A DNA stretch of 64,000 nt from Halomonas sp. ML-15 (lineage in GTDB: Bacteria; Pseudomonadota; Gammaproteobacteria; Pseudomonadales; Halomonadaceae). A program made the position numbers and the translations under genes. The stretch is from contig NZ_JACXZT010000019.1 in NCBI RefSeq assembly GCF_014779595.1, forward strand, positions 804,945 to 868,944, given 5' to 3'. The notes beneath the pieces are model-generated. The model was given only the letters and a program-made list of their open reading frames with translations, was not told where the DNA came from and ran no database searches. Shown one piece after another: positions 16,981-24,334 of the stretch; the stretch's first letter is position 1; every line of letters starts with the position of its first letter.

Positions 16981-17385
16981 TTACAAGCGGCGGCTCAATA
17001 TGACGGTGGCGAGAAGGTGCGTGGTGCCGCCGACGAAGGCGATCAGGGTGAAGGCCCCGGGGGCGCCGCGTGTGACTTCCCAGAAGAAGCCGATCAGTGC
17101 GACAACGAGCACGGTAAAGTAGGCGGCACGTAGAGCATGGAGCTGAATCAGGCCGTGGCGTTCGTCCAGGGGAGGGTCGTTGCTGAGTATCTGGATCGAC
17201 TCGAAGCGCTGGCCAAAACGCATGGCGGCGGCATAGCCCAGCATGATGGCCAGCATGACTAACCCGATACCGGGAGCATCGGCGGCCAGCCAAGAGGTGA
17301 GAAACATCGCCATGCCCAAGGCCACGCCGCACAGCGGCACGAGAGCAGGCTTGTTTTCGACGGGGGCTTCACGGTGCTCTGTCAT
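16981..17385 (-). CDS. Small membrane protein next to XRE regulator
   Basis: 134 residues. Four hydrophobic segments (VPLCGVALGMAMFLTSWLAA, GLVMLAIMLGYAAAMRFG, AYFTVLVVALIGFFW, FTLIAFVGGTTHLLATVIL). No named family is recognised. Its ATG lies inside the 3' end of the XRE gene (17-bp overlap), so the two are translationally coupled. Such XRE plus integral membrane pairs are common. A decayed second copy exists at 21371-21557. Confidence 0.75.
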   Translation of the reverse strand: MTEHREAPVENKPALVPLCGVALGMAMFLTSWLAADAPGIGLVMLAIMLGYAAAMRFGQRFESIQILSNDPPLDERHGLIQLHALRAAYFTVLVVALIGFFWEVTRGAPGAFTLIAFVGGTTHLLATVILSRRL

Positions 17386-17566
17386 CGAATACCTCCTCCA
17401 CGGGTTTGTCGAAAAATCGCGCCAGGCGCGAGGCGAGGGGTAACGAAGGAACGTAGCGGCCGACTTCGATGGAGTTGATGGTATTGCGCGAAACGCCCAT
17501 GGCCTCGGCAAGGGCCGCCTGGGTCAGGCCACACGCCTTACGTAGCGAACGAATATGATTGTGCAT
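17369..17566 (-). CDS. Small XRE family helix-turn-helix regulator
   Basis: 65 residues, mostly one Cro/C1-type HTH (SLRKACGLTQAALAEAMGVS, then RNTINSIEVGRYVPSL) and the tail DKPVEEVFDD, as in the YozG/HigA-like small regulators. The start ATG 17566 lies inside the left arm of a 15-bp inverted repeat that is probably its own operator. Coupled to the downstream membrane protein. Confidence 0.88.
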   Translation of the reverse strand: MHNHIRSLRKACGLTQAALAEAMGVSRNTINSIEVGRYVPSLPLASRLARFFDKPVEEVFDDRAP

Positions 17567-17617
17567 ATGCCAAGCTTGTTTGGCATTGGGCATTTTGTCA
17601 AGCAAGCTTGGCATATG
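17564..17617. repeat. Long inverted repeat upstream of the XRE gene (copy A)
   Basis: Perfect 15-bp arms CATATGCCAAGCTTG (17564-17578) and CAAGCTTGGCATATG (17603-17617) separated by 24 bp; the left arm includes the XRE start codon. The spacer begins TTTGGCAT, giving further half-sites. The same repeat recurs at 21555-21605 before the decayed copy of the gene. Confidence 0.8.
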
Positions 17618-17728
17618 ATGGAGCGCCTGCAGCGGGCGCTCCTCACGTCCGCGACCCTAGAGAATCTGGAAATCGCTACCAGCGGCGAGATTTACCTCGA
17701 CCTGGAGATCTTTCAGGACAAGCTGGTG
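17617..17728 (+). pseudogene. Fragment of arylamine N-acetyltransferase gene
   Basis: Encodes ENLEIATSGEIYLDLEIF, then QDKLV, in line with ENLEIVTGGEIRIDLESL, QDKLV of the intact nat at 1067-1966. Only about 37 codons remain, with no start region and no catalytic Cys. It abuts the VOC fragment in opposite orientation at about 17729. Confidence 0.75.
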
Positions 17729-17910
17729 AGTCCCGGTGAGCCGCCTTCGCTACCGAAGCTCACCTGCACGGTCATCTTCTCGTTCGAACCGTAGGTGCGG
17801 AACCAGCCGTGGTCCATGAGCAGCTCGAGGCCCAGGATATCGCCGTAAAAGGCGGCCGCCTTGTCGAGTTCCTCCGTTGCCGTGTTGGACATGATGCGTT
17901 TCACTTTCAC
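17729..17910 (-). pseudogene. 5' fragment of a VOC/glyoxalase family gene
   Basis: About 60 codons from ATG 17910: MKVKRIMSNTATEELDKAAA, FYGDILGLELLMDHGW, then FGSEGGSPG, a typical first half of a glyoxalase-like protein. The second half is missing; the reading frame runs into the NAT fragment. No closely similar intact copy was seen in the window. Confidence 0.7.
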
Positions 17911-18087
17911 ATCGCACCCTCAGTGTCTCTTGTTGTTCGTTTCGCCAGTGCTTCCCATGCCGGCGGCGAAATGCCTAAACATAGCCGCTTCGTTATCGTC
18001 CTGCCTGTTCTATCCTTCCCTTCGGCCCACTCTGTTAAGGCACCATCCATACCCGTAAAGCACCATCCACACCCGAGGAGCTTCCCA

Positions 18088-18285
18088 ATGAGTGGCACCC
18101 TATATCGCCTTGCGGCCTTCACCGACGATCCGAACGGCGGCAACCCGGCCGGGGTATGGCTGCGTGAGGCGCTGCCCGAGCCGGTGGAGATGCAGCGTAT
18201 TGCCGCCGAGGTGGGATACTCCGAAACCGCCTTCATCGCCGGGGTGGGCGGCATCGTGGTGACCGGGCAAGCGGTGGAGATCTAG
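18088..18285 (+). pseudogene. PhzF gene with internal in-frame deletion (65 codons)
   Basis: The first 51 residues are nearly those of the intact PhzF at 13902 (MSGTLYRLAAFTDDPNGGNP through GYSETAFIAG), joined in frame to the last dozen residues (VGGIVVTGQAVEI). About 210 codons are missing, so no active enzyme can form. A ribosome site (GAGGAG) and start remain. The junction lies at a short G-rich repeat, which suggests deletion by slippage or recombination. Confidence 0.8.
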
Positions 18286-18292
18286 GGGGCGG

Positions 18293-18572
18293 TCAGCAGA
18301 TCAAGGCGTCCCAACTGGCCATGACACAGTCGACAGTCGCCAGCAGCGTTTCGCGTGATGCGACATCCCGGGCCTGGATCGACATGCCATGCTGCACGGT
18401 GACGAAGTAATTGGCGATCGCAATGGTAGTCGGCCGAGTGGAGCAACTCGCCTTCCTCCACGGCGCGCCGCAGGCGCCACTCGAGCAGATGAGTGTTCTC
18501 CACCCGGTGCGTTTTCAGGATTTCGCCTACCTCGGGATTAGCGCCCTGCATCTGCGGGGCGGCGAGCACCAT
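18293..18572 (-). pseudogene. TetR family C-terminal fragment, frameshifted
   Basis: Reads MVLAAPQMQGANPEVGEILK and RAVEEGELLHSAD in one frame, then in the next frame QHGMSIQARDVASRETLLA and SWDALIC to a stop. It matches the second half of the intact TetR at 43782-44393. The HTH half is absent and one frameshift is present. Confidence 0.8.
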
Positions 18573-18695
18573 ACTTGGTGGCTGACCGCTGCCTGGCTGA
18601 CACAAAGTTCAAGCAGCTCCGGTAAAACTGGTGTGTCGTGCCGAGGCTTCGAAAGCCCGCAATGCATTCAGTGGAAGTTGATGGCGATCCATAGC

Positions 18696-18718
18696 TGATA
18701 TAAATCCAATTTGTATCA
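18696..18718. promoter_or_regulatory. Palindrome upstream of ampC
   Basis: Arms TGATATAAAT (18696-18705) and ATTTGTATCA (18709-18718), 3-base spacer, one mismatch. It lies 114 bp before the ampC start in an otherwise featureless, less GC-rich gap (18573-18831). It may be a regulator site or the remains of the operator of the lost TetR gene next to it, whose paralogue has TTTGTATC sites. Confidence 0.45.
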
Positions 18719-18831
18719 GATGGTAGAAATGCTCGGTTGTATGGCTTATCGCGCCTGATTACTCTGCTGCCTCAGCCCAATGCTGACGACCACATGAAAT
18801 GAGTGATTGTTTCGCCAAGGAGATTCCTGTC

Positions 18832-19965
18832 ATGCCGATGCGCCTACTACCCCTGATACTTGCTGTCGCTGCCGGTTCGGTTCAGGCGGAAACCGAGCCC
18901 TGCGACAGCATCACGATAGACCAGCAGATCAATGCACTGATGAGTCGCCATGATATTGCCGGTATTTCCGTCGCGGTGGTTGATCATGGCGTGCTGTGCG
19001 TCAGTCATTATGGCGTGGCCTCTCGTGACACCGGGCTTGCCGTGAACGATCACACCCTGTTCGAAGCGGGGTCTGTCAGCAAGATTTTCACTTCGGCCCT
19101 TGCTGGCTGGGCCCATCAGAAGGGCGGCTTCGGTTGGACAGATACTGTCGCCAGCATTGAGTCGGACTTCACTGGCAGCCCGGTAGGCGAGGTCTCCATG
19201 GTTGAGCTTGCGACCTACATGGCCGGAGGAATGCCACTGCAGTTTCCCGACGGCGTGACCCGTGACAACGTGTACGACTACTACCGCAACTGGCAGCCCG
19301 AGTTTGCGGCGGGCACTCAACGCCTCTACTCGAACCCGAGCATCGGTTTGTTCGGTGAGCTGGCAGCGAAGAGCTATGGTGAACCATTCAAGGTGCTGAT
19401 GCAGGACCAGCTCCTGCCGGCACTGGGTCTGGAGCACACTTGGCTCGAGGTGCCGGAAGGTCAGGCCGACCACTATGCGCAGGGCTACAATCAGGACGAT
19501 GAGCCCGTGCGGGTCAATCCGGGGGCCATGGACGCCCAAGCCTATGGCATCAAGACCACTGCTTTGGATCTGGCCCGCTTTGTCCAGGCCAATATCGATG
19601 CCTATCATCCAGATGATCCCATGTCCCGAGGGCTGCTGGAGACCCAGCACGGCTACGCTGCGATCGGTGACATGCAGCAGGGCCTGGGCTGGGAGAGCTA
19701 TGCGCTGCCGGTTACGCTCGACACTCTAAAGGCTGGTACCACTGCGGAGATGGCGTTGGAGCCACAGCCAGCTACTTTGCTGAACACTTCGGGCGATCCG
19801 CAAGCGCAGCGTTGGTACCACAAGACCGGCTCAACCGGTGGGTTTGGTGCCTATGCCGCCTTCATCCCCGCCCAGCAAAAAGGCATCGCGATTCTCGCAA
19901 ACAAGCGATACCCCAATGCAGAGCGTGTCGAAGCTGCCTGGCAAATCTTGCATACGCTGGACTGA
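18832..19965 (+). CDS. ampC: Class C (AmpC-type) beta-lactamase
   Basis: 377 residues including a signal peptide (MPMRLLPLILAVAAGSVQA). A periplasmic serine hydrolase. The three catalytic motifs are present: S81-V-S-K84 (FEAGSVSK), Y166-S-N168 (LYSNPSIGLFG) and K331-T-G333 (HKTGSTGGFGAY). The stretch PLQFPDGV and the ending KGIAILANKRYP are typical of true AmpC enzymes rather than esterases. ATG 18832 has AAGGAG upstream. No ampR lies next to it. It stands alone between two stretches of gene fragments. Confidence 0.92.
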   Translation: MPMRLLPLILAVAAGSVQAETEPCDSITIDQQINALMSRHDIAGISVAVVDHGVLCVSHYGVASRDTGLAVNDHTLFEAGSVSKIFTSALAGWAHQKGGFGWTDTVASIESDFTGSPVGEVSMVELATYMAGGMPLQFPDGVTRDNVYDYYRNWQPEFAAGTQRLYSNPSIGLFGELAAKSYGEPFKVLMQDQLLPALGLEHTWLEVPEGQADHYAQGYNQDDEPVRVNPGAMDAQAYGIKTTALDLARFVQANIDAYHPDDPMSRGLLETQHGYAAIGDMQQGLGWESYALPVTLDTLKAGTTAEMALEPQPATLLNTSGDPQAQRWYHKTGSTGGFGAYAAFIPAQQKGIAILANKRYPNAERVEAAWQILHTLD

Positions 19966-20102
19966 GTACCAGTCAACCCCATACCTTGAAGCATGACAGG
20001 CAGCTGAATAATCTGGCTGCCTAATTCCCACCTCGAACGGGGATAAGATACTTACCCGGTGCTACTTCCAGAGCCTGACTGATGTCTAGCAGATCCGGCC
20101 CC

Positions 20103-20282
20103 ATGACTAAGACGCTCATTCTTCTTTTCCCCCCCGATCTTGCGCACTCGAAGGCCAATGTTGCGTTGGCTGCGGCAGCGGCCAAGCTACCTGCCGTGGA
20201 GGTCGTCGATATGCCAGCCATCTACCCCGATGGCATCGATATATCAAAAGACGGCGAGCGCGAGGCCCTGCGGCTGCTTTGA
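20103..20282 (+). pseudogene. 5' fragment of NAD(P)H oxidoreductase (flavodoxin-like)
   Basis: 59 codons: MTKTLILLFPPDLAHSKANV at the start and VEVVDMPAIYPDGIDISKDG further on, as in KefF/MdaB-like quinone reductases. The remaining two-thirds is missing; the stop arises at the junction with the carotenoid oxygenase fragment. Confidence 0.8.
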
Positions 20283-21121
20283 CCTACCACGTGGCGGATG
20301 CCTCGGGGCGGCTGGTGCATAGTGAGGTGATCGAAGGGCCAAACGGTTCTGTCATACATGACTTCGCCATCACTGAAAACTATGTGATTTGGTTCGATCC
20401 CAACGTAGCGCTTGATCTACATTCCAACCTTGCTTTTCCCTATACGTGGCAGAGGGAGTATCGCGGCAGGATCGGCGTTATGCCGCGTGACCGCAGCAAG
20501 GGGGGAGTGCAGTGGATCGACGTCGATCCCTATTACATGCTGCACTTCTCCAATGCCTGGGAAGACGCAGATGGCCACCTTGTGGTCGAGGGGCCGTTCT
20601 TTGACGAAGCCGCTTGGGGGAAAGCCTCAGCCTTTATCAATGGCGCAGCGCCACAGGGAGCAGCCCCTGTCAGTGGAGCGAAGCGCAGTCGCTGGATAAT
20701 CGATCCGCGACAAGGAACGGCGCGTGTCGGGCTGCTCGATGACCTTACGATTGAATTCCCCATGATTCACCCCGGCTTCACCGGGCGGCAAAATCGCTTC
20801 GCCTATGCGGTGGTTTTCCCCGACGCGACGCGCGCCGGTTACGGGATCGTCAAATATGACATGGAGTACGACCGGCGCTGGGTGCTTGATCTTCCTATAG
20901 GCGTCTATGCGGGCGAGCCCTGCTTCGTTCCCGACCCATAGGGTCGCGGCGAAGATGACGGATGGTTATTAACCTATGTCACTGACCTGCGTAGCAACGT
21001 GGCGGAGCTGTGGGTCCTGGACGCAACACAGGTCGGTGCCCGCCCAGTCGCTGCAATCGAACTGCCTGCCTGGGTGCCCGCCGGTGTGCACGGAACCTGG
21101 ATTGGCGATAATGAGGTCTAA
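20279..21121 (+). pseudogene. Carotenoid oxygenase gene, 5'-truncated with in-frame TAG
   Basis: The reading frame has carotenoid cleavage dioxygenase motifs: GSVIHDFAITENYVIWFD, MLHFSNAWED and, near the end, GVHGTWIGDNEV. TAG at 20939-20941 interrupts it (after CFVPDP), yet the same frame continues with family-like sequence (EDDGWLLTYVTDLRSN) to TAA at 21121. About 200 N-terminal residues are absent. Beyond it, 21122-21232 has no recognisable gene. Confidence 0.85.
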
Positions 21122-21232
21122 AGTCTGGAAGCCCGGCTCGTTGCTCTTCGGATCGAGGGGCGGCTGCCCGACTTTCGGCGAGGCGAGAGTAATGTCGGCG
21201 TCGCATCCTTCAAGATATAGAATCTATCCGTA

Positions 21233-21370
21233 ACGCCGGAAATGGTGCGTCTCAGGCGCCAGACAGTCGAGCACCCATTCGGAAGGCTTCAGGCTTGGAT
21301 GGGGGCGACATATTTTCTGACCAAAACCCTTAAGAATGTCAGCATAGAAATGAGTCTGGGTGTGCTGGCC
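21233..21370 (+). mobile_element. 3' remnant of an IS1182/IS5-like transposase
   Basis: Translates as TPEMVRLRRQTVEHPFG, AWMGATYFLTKTL and EMSLGVLA, the typical C-terminal end of IS1182-type DDE transposases (RRQTVEHPFG...EMSL.VLAYN). It is cut off at the junction with the decayed membrane-protein gene near 21370. No terminal inverted repeats were recognised. Confidence 0.75.
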
Positions 21371-21478
21371 TGCCGCTGCCAGCCAGGAAGTAAGGAATAT
21401 CGCCACGCCCAGGGCCACGCCGCACAGCGGCACGAGCATGGGCTTGTCATGGGCTGATGCATCACGGTGCTCTGTCAT
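21371..21478 (-). pseudogene. Truncated second copy of the small membrane protein gene
   Basis: Starts MTEHRDASAHDKPMLVPLCG and continues VALGVAIFLTSWLAA, matching the intact protein at 16981-17385, then loses homology after about 36 residues where the transposase remnant begins. It overlaps the 3' end of the shortened XRE frame exactly as in the intact pair. Confidence 0.8.
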
Positions 21479-21557
21479 CGAATACCTCCTCGACGGGTTT
21501 GTCGAAGAAACGCGCCAGGCGGAAGGCGAGGGGCAGCGAACGAACATGATTGTGCAT
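21462..21557 (-). pseudogene. XRE gene copy with the HTH deleted in frame
   Basis: 31 codons: MHNHVRSLPLAFRLARFF followed by DKPVEEVFDDRAP. Compared with the 65-residue intact protein at 17369-17566, 34 codons that include the whole helix-turn-helix are missing in frame. It can no longer bind DNA by the usual domain, but it keeps the upstream inverted repeat. Confidence 0.8.
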
Positions 21558-21605
21558 ATGCCAAGCTTGTTTGGCATTTGTGGTTTTGTCAAGCAAGCTT
21601 GGCAT
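21555..21605. repeat. Long inverted repeat, copy B
   Basis: CATATGCCAAGCTTG (21555-21569) and CAAGCTTGGCAT (21594-21605), the same repeat as at 17564-17617 with a changed spacer and a slightly shortened right arm. Copies A and B are about 4 kb apart in the same orientation and enclose ampC and its fragments. Confidence 0.75.
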
Positions 21606-21614
21606 TATGGTGGG

Positions 21615-22070
21615 TCAGGGCCGGTAGCTGCCGGCGTCAGCGGCGAAGCTGATCGCCAGGCGGTTCCAGGCGTTGATGGTGCAGATCGCCAGGGTGAGGT
21701 CGGCAATGCCCTTCTCGGAGAAGCGCTCGCGGGTGGCCTCGAACAGCGCGTCGTCGATACCGTGCCCGGCGATGAGCGTATTGGCCTCGGCCCAGGCCAG
21801 GGCGGCGCGCTCACGTTCGGTGTAGAAGGGCGTTTCACGCCAGGCGCTCAGCGCGTACAGCCGCTGCTCGGTTTCGCCGGCCTTGCGCGCGTCCTTGGTG
21901 TGCATGTCGATGCAATAGGCGCAGCCATTGATCTGCGACACTCGGGTATAGACCAGCGCCAGCAGGCCATCGTCTAGCTCACCGTCTTCGTCGGCTGTGT
22001 GGACGTAGCGCTGCAGGCCGAGCATGGCCGCGAGGCCTTCGGGGCTTGCAGAGAAGTAGTTCATACGCAT
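21615..22070 (-). CDS. Carboxymuconolactone decarboxylase family (AhpD-like) protein
   Basis: 151 residues. The redox motif Cys50-A-Y-Cys53 with His57 (NGCAYCIDMHTKDAR) is that of AhpD-type alkylhydroperoxidases. The C-terminus has NAWNRLAISF, also typical. ATG 22070 with GGAGACCTCC upstream. Divergent from an AraC gene that probably controls it. Confidence 0.92.
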   Translation of the reverse strand: MRMNYFSASPEGLAAMLGLQRYVHTADEDGELDDGLLALVYTRVSQINGCAYCIDMHTKDARKAGETEQRLYALSAWRETPFYTERERAALAWAEANTLIAGHGIDDALFEATRERFSEKGIADLTLAICTINAWNRLAISFAADAGSYRP

Positions 22071-22153
22071 TGGAGGTCTCCTGAGTGAAGGTAGGACATC
22101 ACCCTAGCCCGGCCGACAGCAGCGGCATTGTAGATTTTCGACCCGCAGTGCAG

Positions 22154-22975
22154 ATGGCCACCGGCCTGATACTCAGGCGCTTCGCACCCTGTGCTTTACT
22201 GCGCCCCTATGTGCAGTGTTTCTGGCAGGCCAGGGGGCGAGCCAGTAGCGAAGCGGCGGGGGTGGAGCTGCTGCATCCGGATGGCGCTACCGGTCTGTTA
22301 TTCAACTTCGGTGGCGTACTCGAGCGTGATGGCGAACAACTGCGTGCCGTCTGCTGGGTGGATGGCCCCAAGCGGCGCACGGCGCGGCTGGCGGTGGGGG
22401 AAACGCTCGACCTGCTCGGTGTGCGCTTCCTGCCGGGCATGGCGTTGCCGTTCGTCGGCGAGGCGCTGTCCGGGTTGGCAGGAGCTGAGCTGGTGGCAGG
22501 CGATGCGCTGCGCCGGCTTGAACTCGACCTGTTGCAGGAGCGGCTATTCGAGACCCCCGAGTTGGCGGAGCGCATCGCGCTGCTGGAGCACTACTTGCTG
22601 GCCAGGCTGCGCCAGGCGGAACGGGTACCGGTAGCGCTGAGATCATCGCTTGGCTGGCTGCAGCGCCACCGCGGTCAGGCCAGCATCGCCGCACTGATCG
22701 ACGAGCTGCCGTTCGGCCAGCGCCATCTGGAGCGGCTGTTCCAGCGCCATGTGGGGCTCTCGCCCAAGCGTTACGCTCGACTCTTGCGCGTCGCTCATTG
22801 TCGCCAATTGATCAAGCAGTGCGGAGCCGCCAACTCCCTGACCGATACCGCCTTTGTCGCCGGCTACTGCGACCAATCGCACTTCATTCACGACTTCAAG
22901 GCCGTGACCGGCTTCACGCCGGGCGGCTATCTCGACCATGTGCGGCGACGCTATGGCCGCGAAGCTCAACCATAG
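22154..22975 (+). CDS. AraC family transcriptional regulator
   Basis: 273 residues from ATG 22154 ([13 protein letters not shown]); a GTG at 22085 would place the start 14 bp from the divergent gene and is less likely. The N-terminal domain ([20 protein letters not shown]) is of the DUF6597 type. The C-terminal double HTH is at about 185-270 ([22 protein letters not shown], then [19 protein letters not shown]). It ends overlapping the DUF899 gene by 10 bp. Confidence 0.9.
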   Translation: MATGLILRRFAPCALLRPYVQCFWQARGRASSEAAGVELLHPDGATGLLFNFGGVLERDGEQLRAVCWVDGPKRRTARLAVGETLDLLGVRFLPGMALPFVGEALSGLAGAELVAGDALRRLELDLLQERLFETPELAERIALLEHYLLARLRQAERVPVALRSSLGWLQRHRGQASIAALIDELPFGQRHLERLFQRHVGLSPKRYARLLRVAHCRQLIKQCGAANSLTDTAFVAGYCDQSHFIHDFKAVTGFTPGGYLDHVRRRYGREAQP

Positions 22976-23700
22976 GTCGGCCGCTGAGGCCACCCTTGCG
23001 GTGAGTCCTCGAAATCCTCCTGGCGACCATAGGGCGTTCTGTCGAGTAGGGCATAGGCGTCGGTGAGGCTCTCGCAGCCCCGGGCGTAGGTCGAGTAGGT
23101 GTGGAAGACCTCCCCATCCAGATGGAAGAAGACGCTAAGGCCGTGGCACTCGCCTTTGGTGAAGTGCGGTTCTTCGCTGCAGCGTGACTCGAGCTCCGCC
23201 TGGCCACGGTAGTTGTACTGGGGCGGGGCAATAGCCGAGTCCAGGGTGACGTGAAAGTCGTAGTTGAAGTCGCTGCCGTAAGACGACACCCAGGGCCAGC
23301 GCCAGCCCTGGTCGGCCTTGTAGGCCTCGATCTTGGCCAACGGTGCCCGGGAAACCAGCGCGAAGCTGGTGTTACGCTCGCCCAGCAGCGAAAGATCGCC
23401 CAGCGATTTCACCAATCCGGTACAGCCGCCGCAACCTTTCTCCCATTCTGGGTCGAACATGAAGTGGTAGATGATGAGCTGACGCCGGCCCTCGAACAGG
23501 TCGAGCAGGCGGGTCTTGCCGTTCGGGCCGTCGAAGGCGTATGGCTTATCGAGTCGCACCATGGGTAGCCGCCGTCGTGCGGCATTCACCGCGTCCATTT
23601 CACGTGTCAGTGCTTTCTCGCGTTCCAGTAGGGCCTTGCGTGCGGCCAGCCAGTCGCTGCGGCTGGCGATGGACGGGTGAATGACTTCGTGATCGTGCAT
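22966..23700 (-). CDS. DUF899 family thioredoxin-like protein
   Basis: 244 residues. [31 protein letters not shown] and [15 protein letters not shown] define the family; the Cys pair CGGC sits where thioredoxins have their active site. The C-terminal half contains [14 protein letters not shown] and [18 protein letters not shown]. Function unknown. It is a paralogue of the partial gene at 1-420. Convergent with the araC gene. Confidence 0.9.
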   Translation of the reverse strand: MHDHEVIHPSIASRSDWLAARKALLEREKALTREMDAVNAARRRLPMVRLDKPYAFDGPNGKTRLLDLFEGRRQLIIYHFMFDPEWEKGCGGCTGLVKSLGDLSLLGERNTSFALVSRAPLAKIEAYKADQGWRWPWVSSYGSDFNYDFHVTLDSAIAPPQYNYRGQAELESRCSEEPHFTKGECHGLSVFFHLDGEVFHTYSTYARGCESLTDAYALLDRTPYGRQEDFEDSPQGWPQRPTYG

Positions 23701-23830
23701 GGGGGTTTCCTCCTGTGATGGTGCGGCTGATGTTCCTCACTCCTGAAGTCGAATCGGGCAGTGCACTTTCGACACGGTGCGATTCAGTAGGCCAGGTATG
23801 GTCCCGCCAGCTGTAGTTTGCTGGTCGATC

Positions 23831-23857
23831 TTGACGCCTCGAGCGTCGAGGTATAAG
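23831..23857 (+). promoter_or_regulatory. padR promoter with operator (site 1)
   Basis: TTGACG (23831-23836) and TATAAG (23852-23857) enclose a 15-bp spacer that is wholly the inverted repeat CCTCGAGCGTCGAGG. A second copy of the repeat lies before the MFS gene (24314-24328). The expected transcript start is only a few bases before the padR ATG at 23866. Confidence 0.65.
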
Positions 23858-23865
23858 TTTCCGCC

Positions 23866-24276
23866 ATGACCCAGACGAAAAGCGAATCGGCCGCGGGCCG
23901 CAAGATCCCCGACTACAGCGATCCCTCGTACTGGCACGGTACGATCAAGATGTCGCTGTCGAAGTTCTTCGTGCTCAGCGTGCTGCACCGCAAGCCGATG
24001 CACGGCTATGAGGTGGTGCAGGCGGTGGAGAGGAGCACCAAGGGTTGCTGCAGCCCGTCGGAGGGCACGGTCTACCCGATGCTCAACGAGTTCGAGGCGG
24101 GGGGCTACCTGAGTTCGAGCGCCGAAGTCGTGCAGGGTCGCTCGCGCAAGGTCTATGCGCTGACGGACAAAGGGCGGGAGGCCTTCCAGATGGCGGTGGA
24201 TGCCTGGCTCGAAGCCACCGACTGCATCCTCGCGAGCCGCCGCATGGCAGGTGGGGCAATACCATCCAAGGAGTGA
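23866..24276 (+). CDS. PadR family transcriptional regulator with Cys pair
   Basis: 136 residues. The winged HTH (LSKFFVLSVLHRKPMHGYEV, SEGTVYPMLNEFEAGGYL, SRKVYALTDKG) is of PadR type. It carries Cys61-Cys62 in the loop KGCCSPSEG and Cys120 in the C-terminal helix. The operon with arsH suggests that these could sense arsenicals, but that is inference. Matching operators lie at its own promoter and before the MFS gene, 59 bp downstream of padR. Confidence 0.88.
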   Translation: MTQTKSESAAGRKIPDYSDPSYWHGTIKMSLSKFFVLSVLHRKPMHGYEVVQAVERSTKGCCSPSEGTVYPMLNEFEAGGYLSSSAEVVQGRSRKVYALTDKGREAFQMAVDAWLEATDCILASRRMAGGAIPSKE

Positions 24277-24313
24277 TCGCAATGGGGGCAGAGCATTCTT
24301 GCCGGGCTATATA

Positions 24314-24328
24314 CCTCGATGGTCGAGG
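24314..24328 (+). promoter_or_regulatory. PadR operator (site 2) before the MFS gene
   Basis: CCTCGATGGTCGAGG, perfect 6-bp arms identical to those of site 1. With flanks, this 23-bp region agrees with the reverse complement of site 1 at 20 positions. TATATA lies just upstream (24309-24314), so the site overlaps a likely promoter of the MFS-arsH genes. Confidence 0.65.
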
Positions 24329-24334
24329 TGTCTG

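Noticed and set aside
20939-20941. TAG in the carotenoid oxygenase frame as programmed read-through or recoding
   Set aside because: The gene already lacks its N-terminal 200 residues and sits among other gene remnants, so a simple nonsense mutation is the better explanation.
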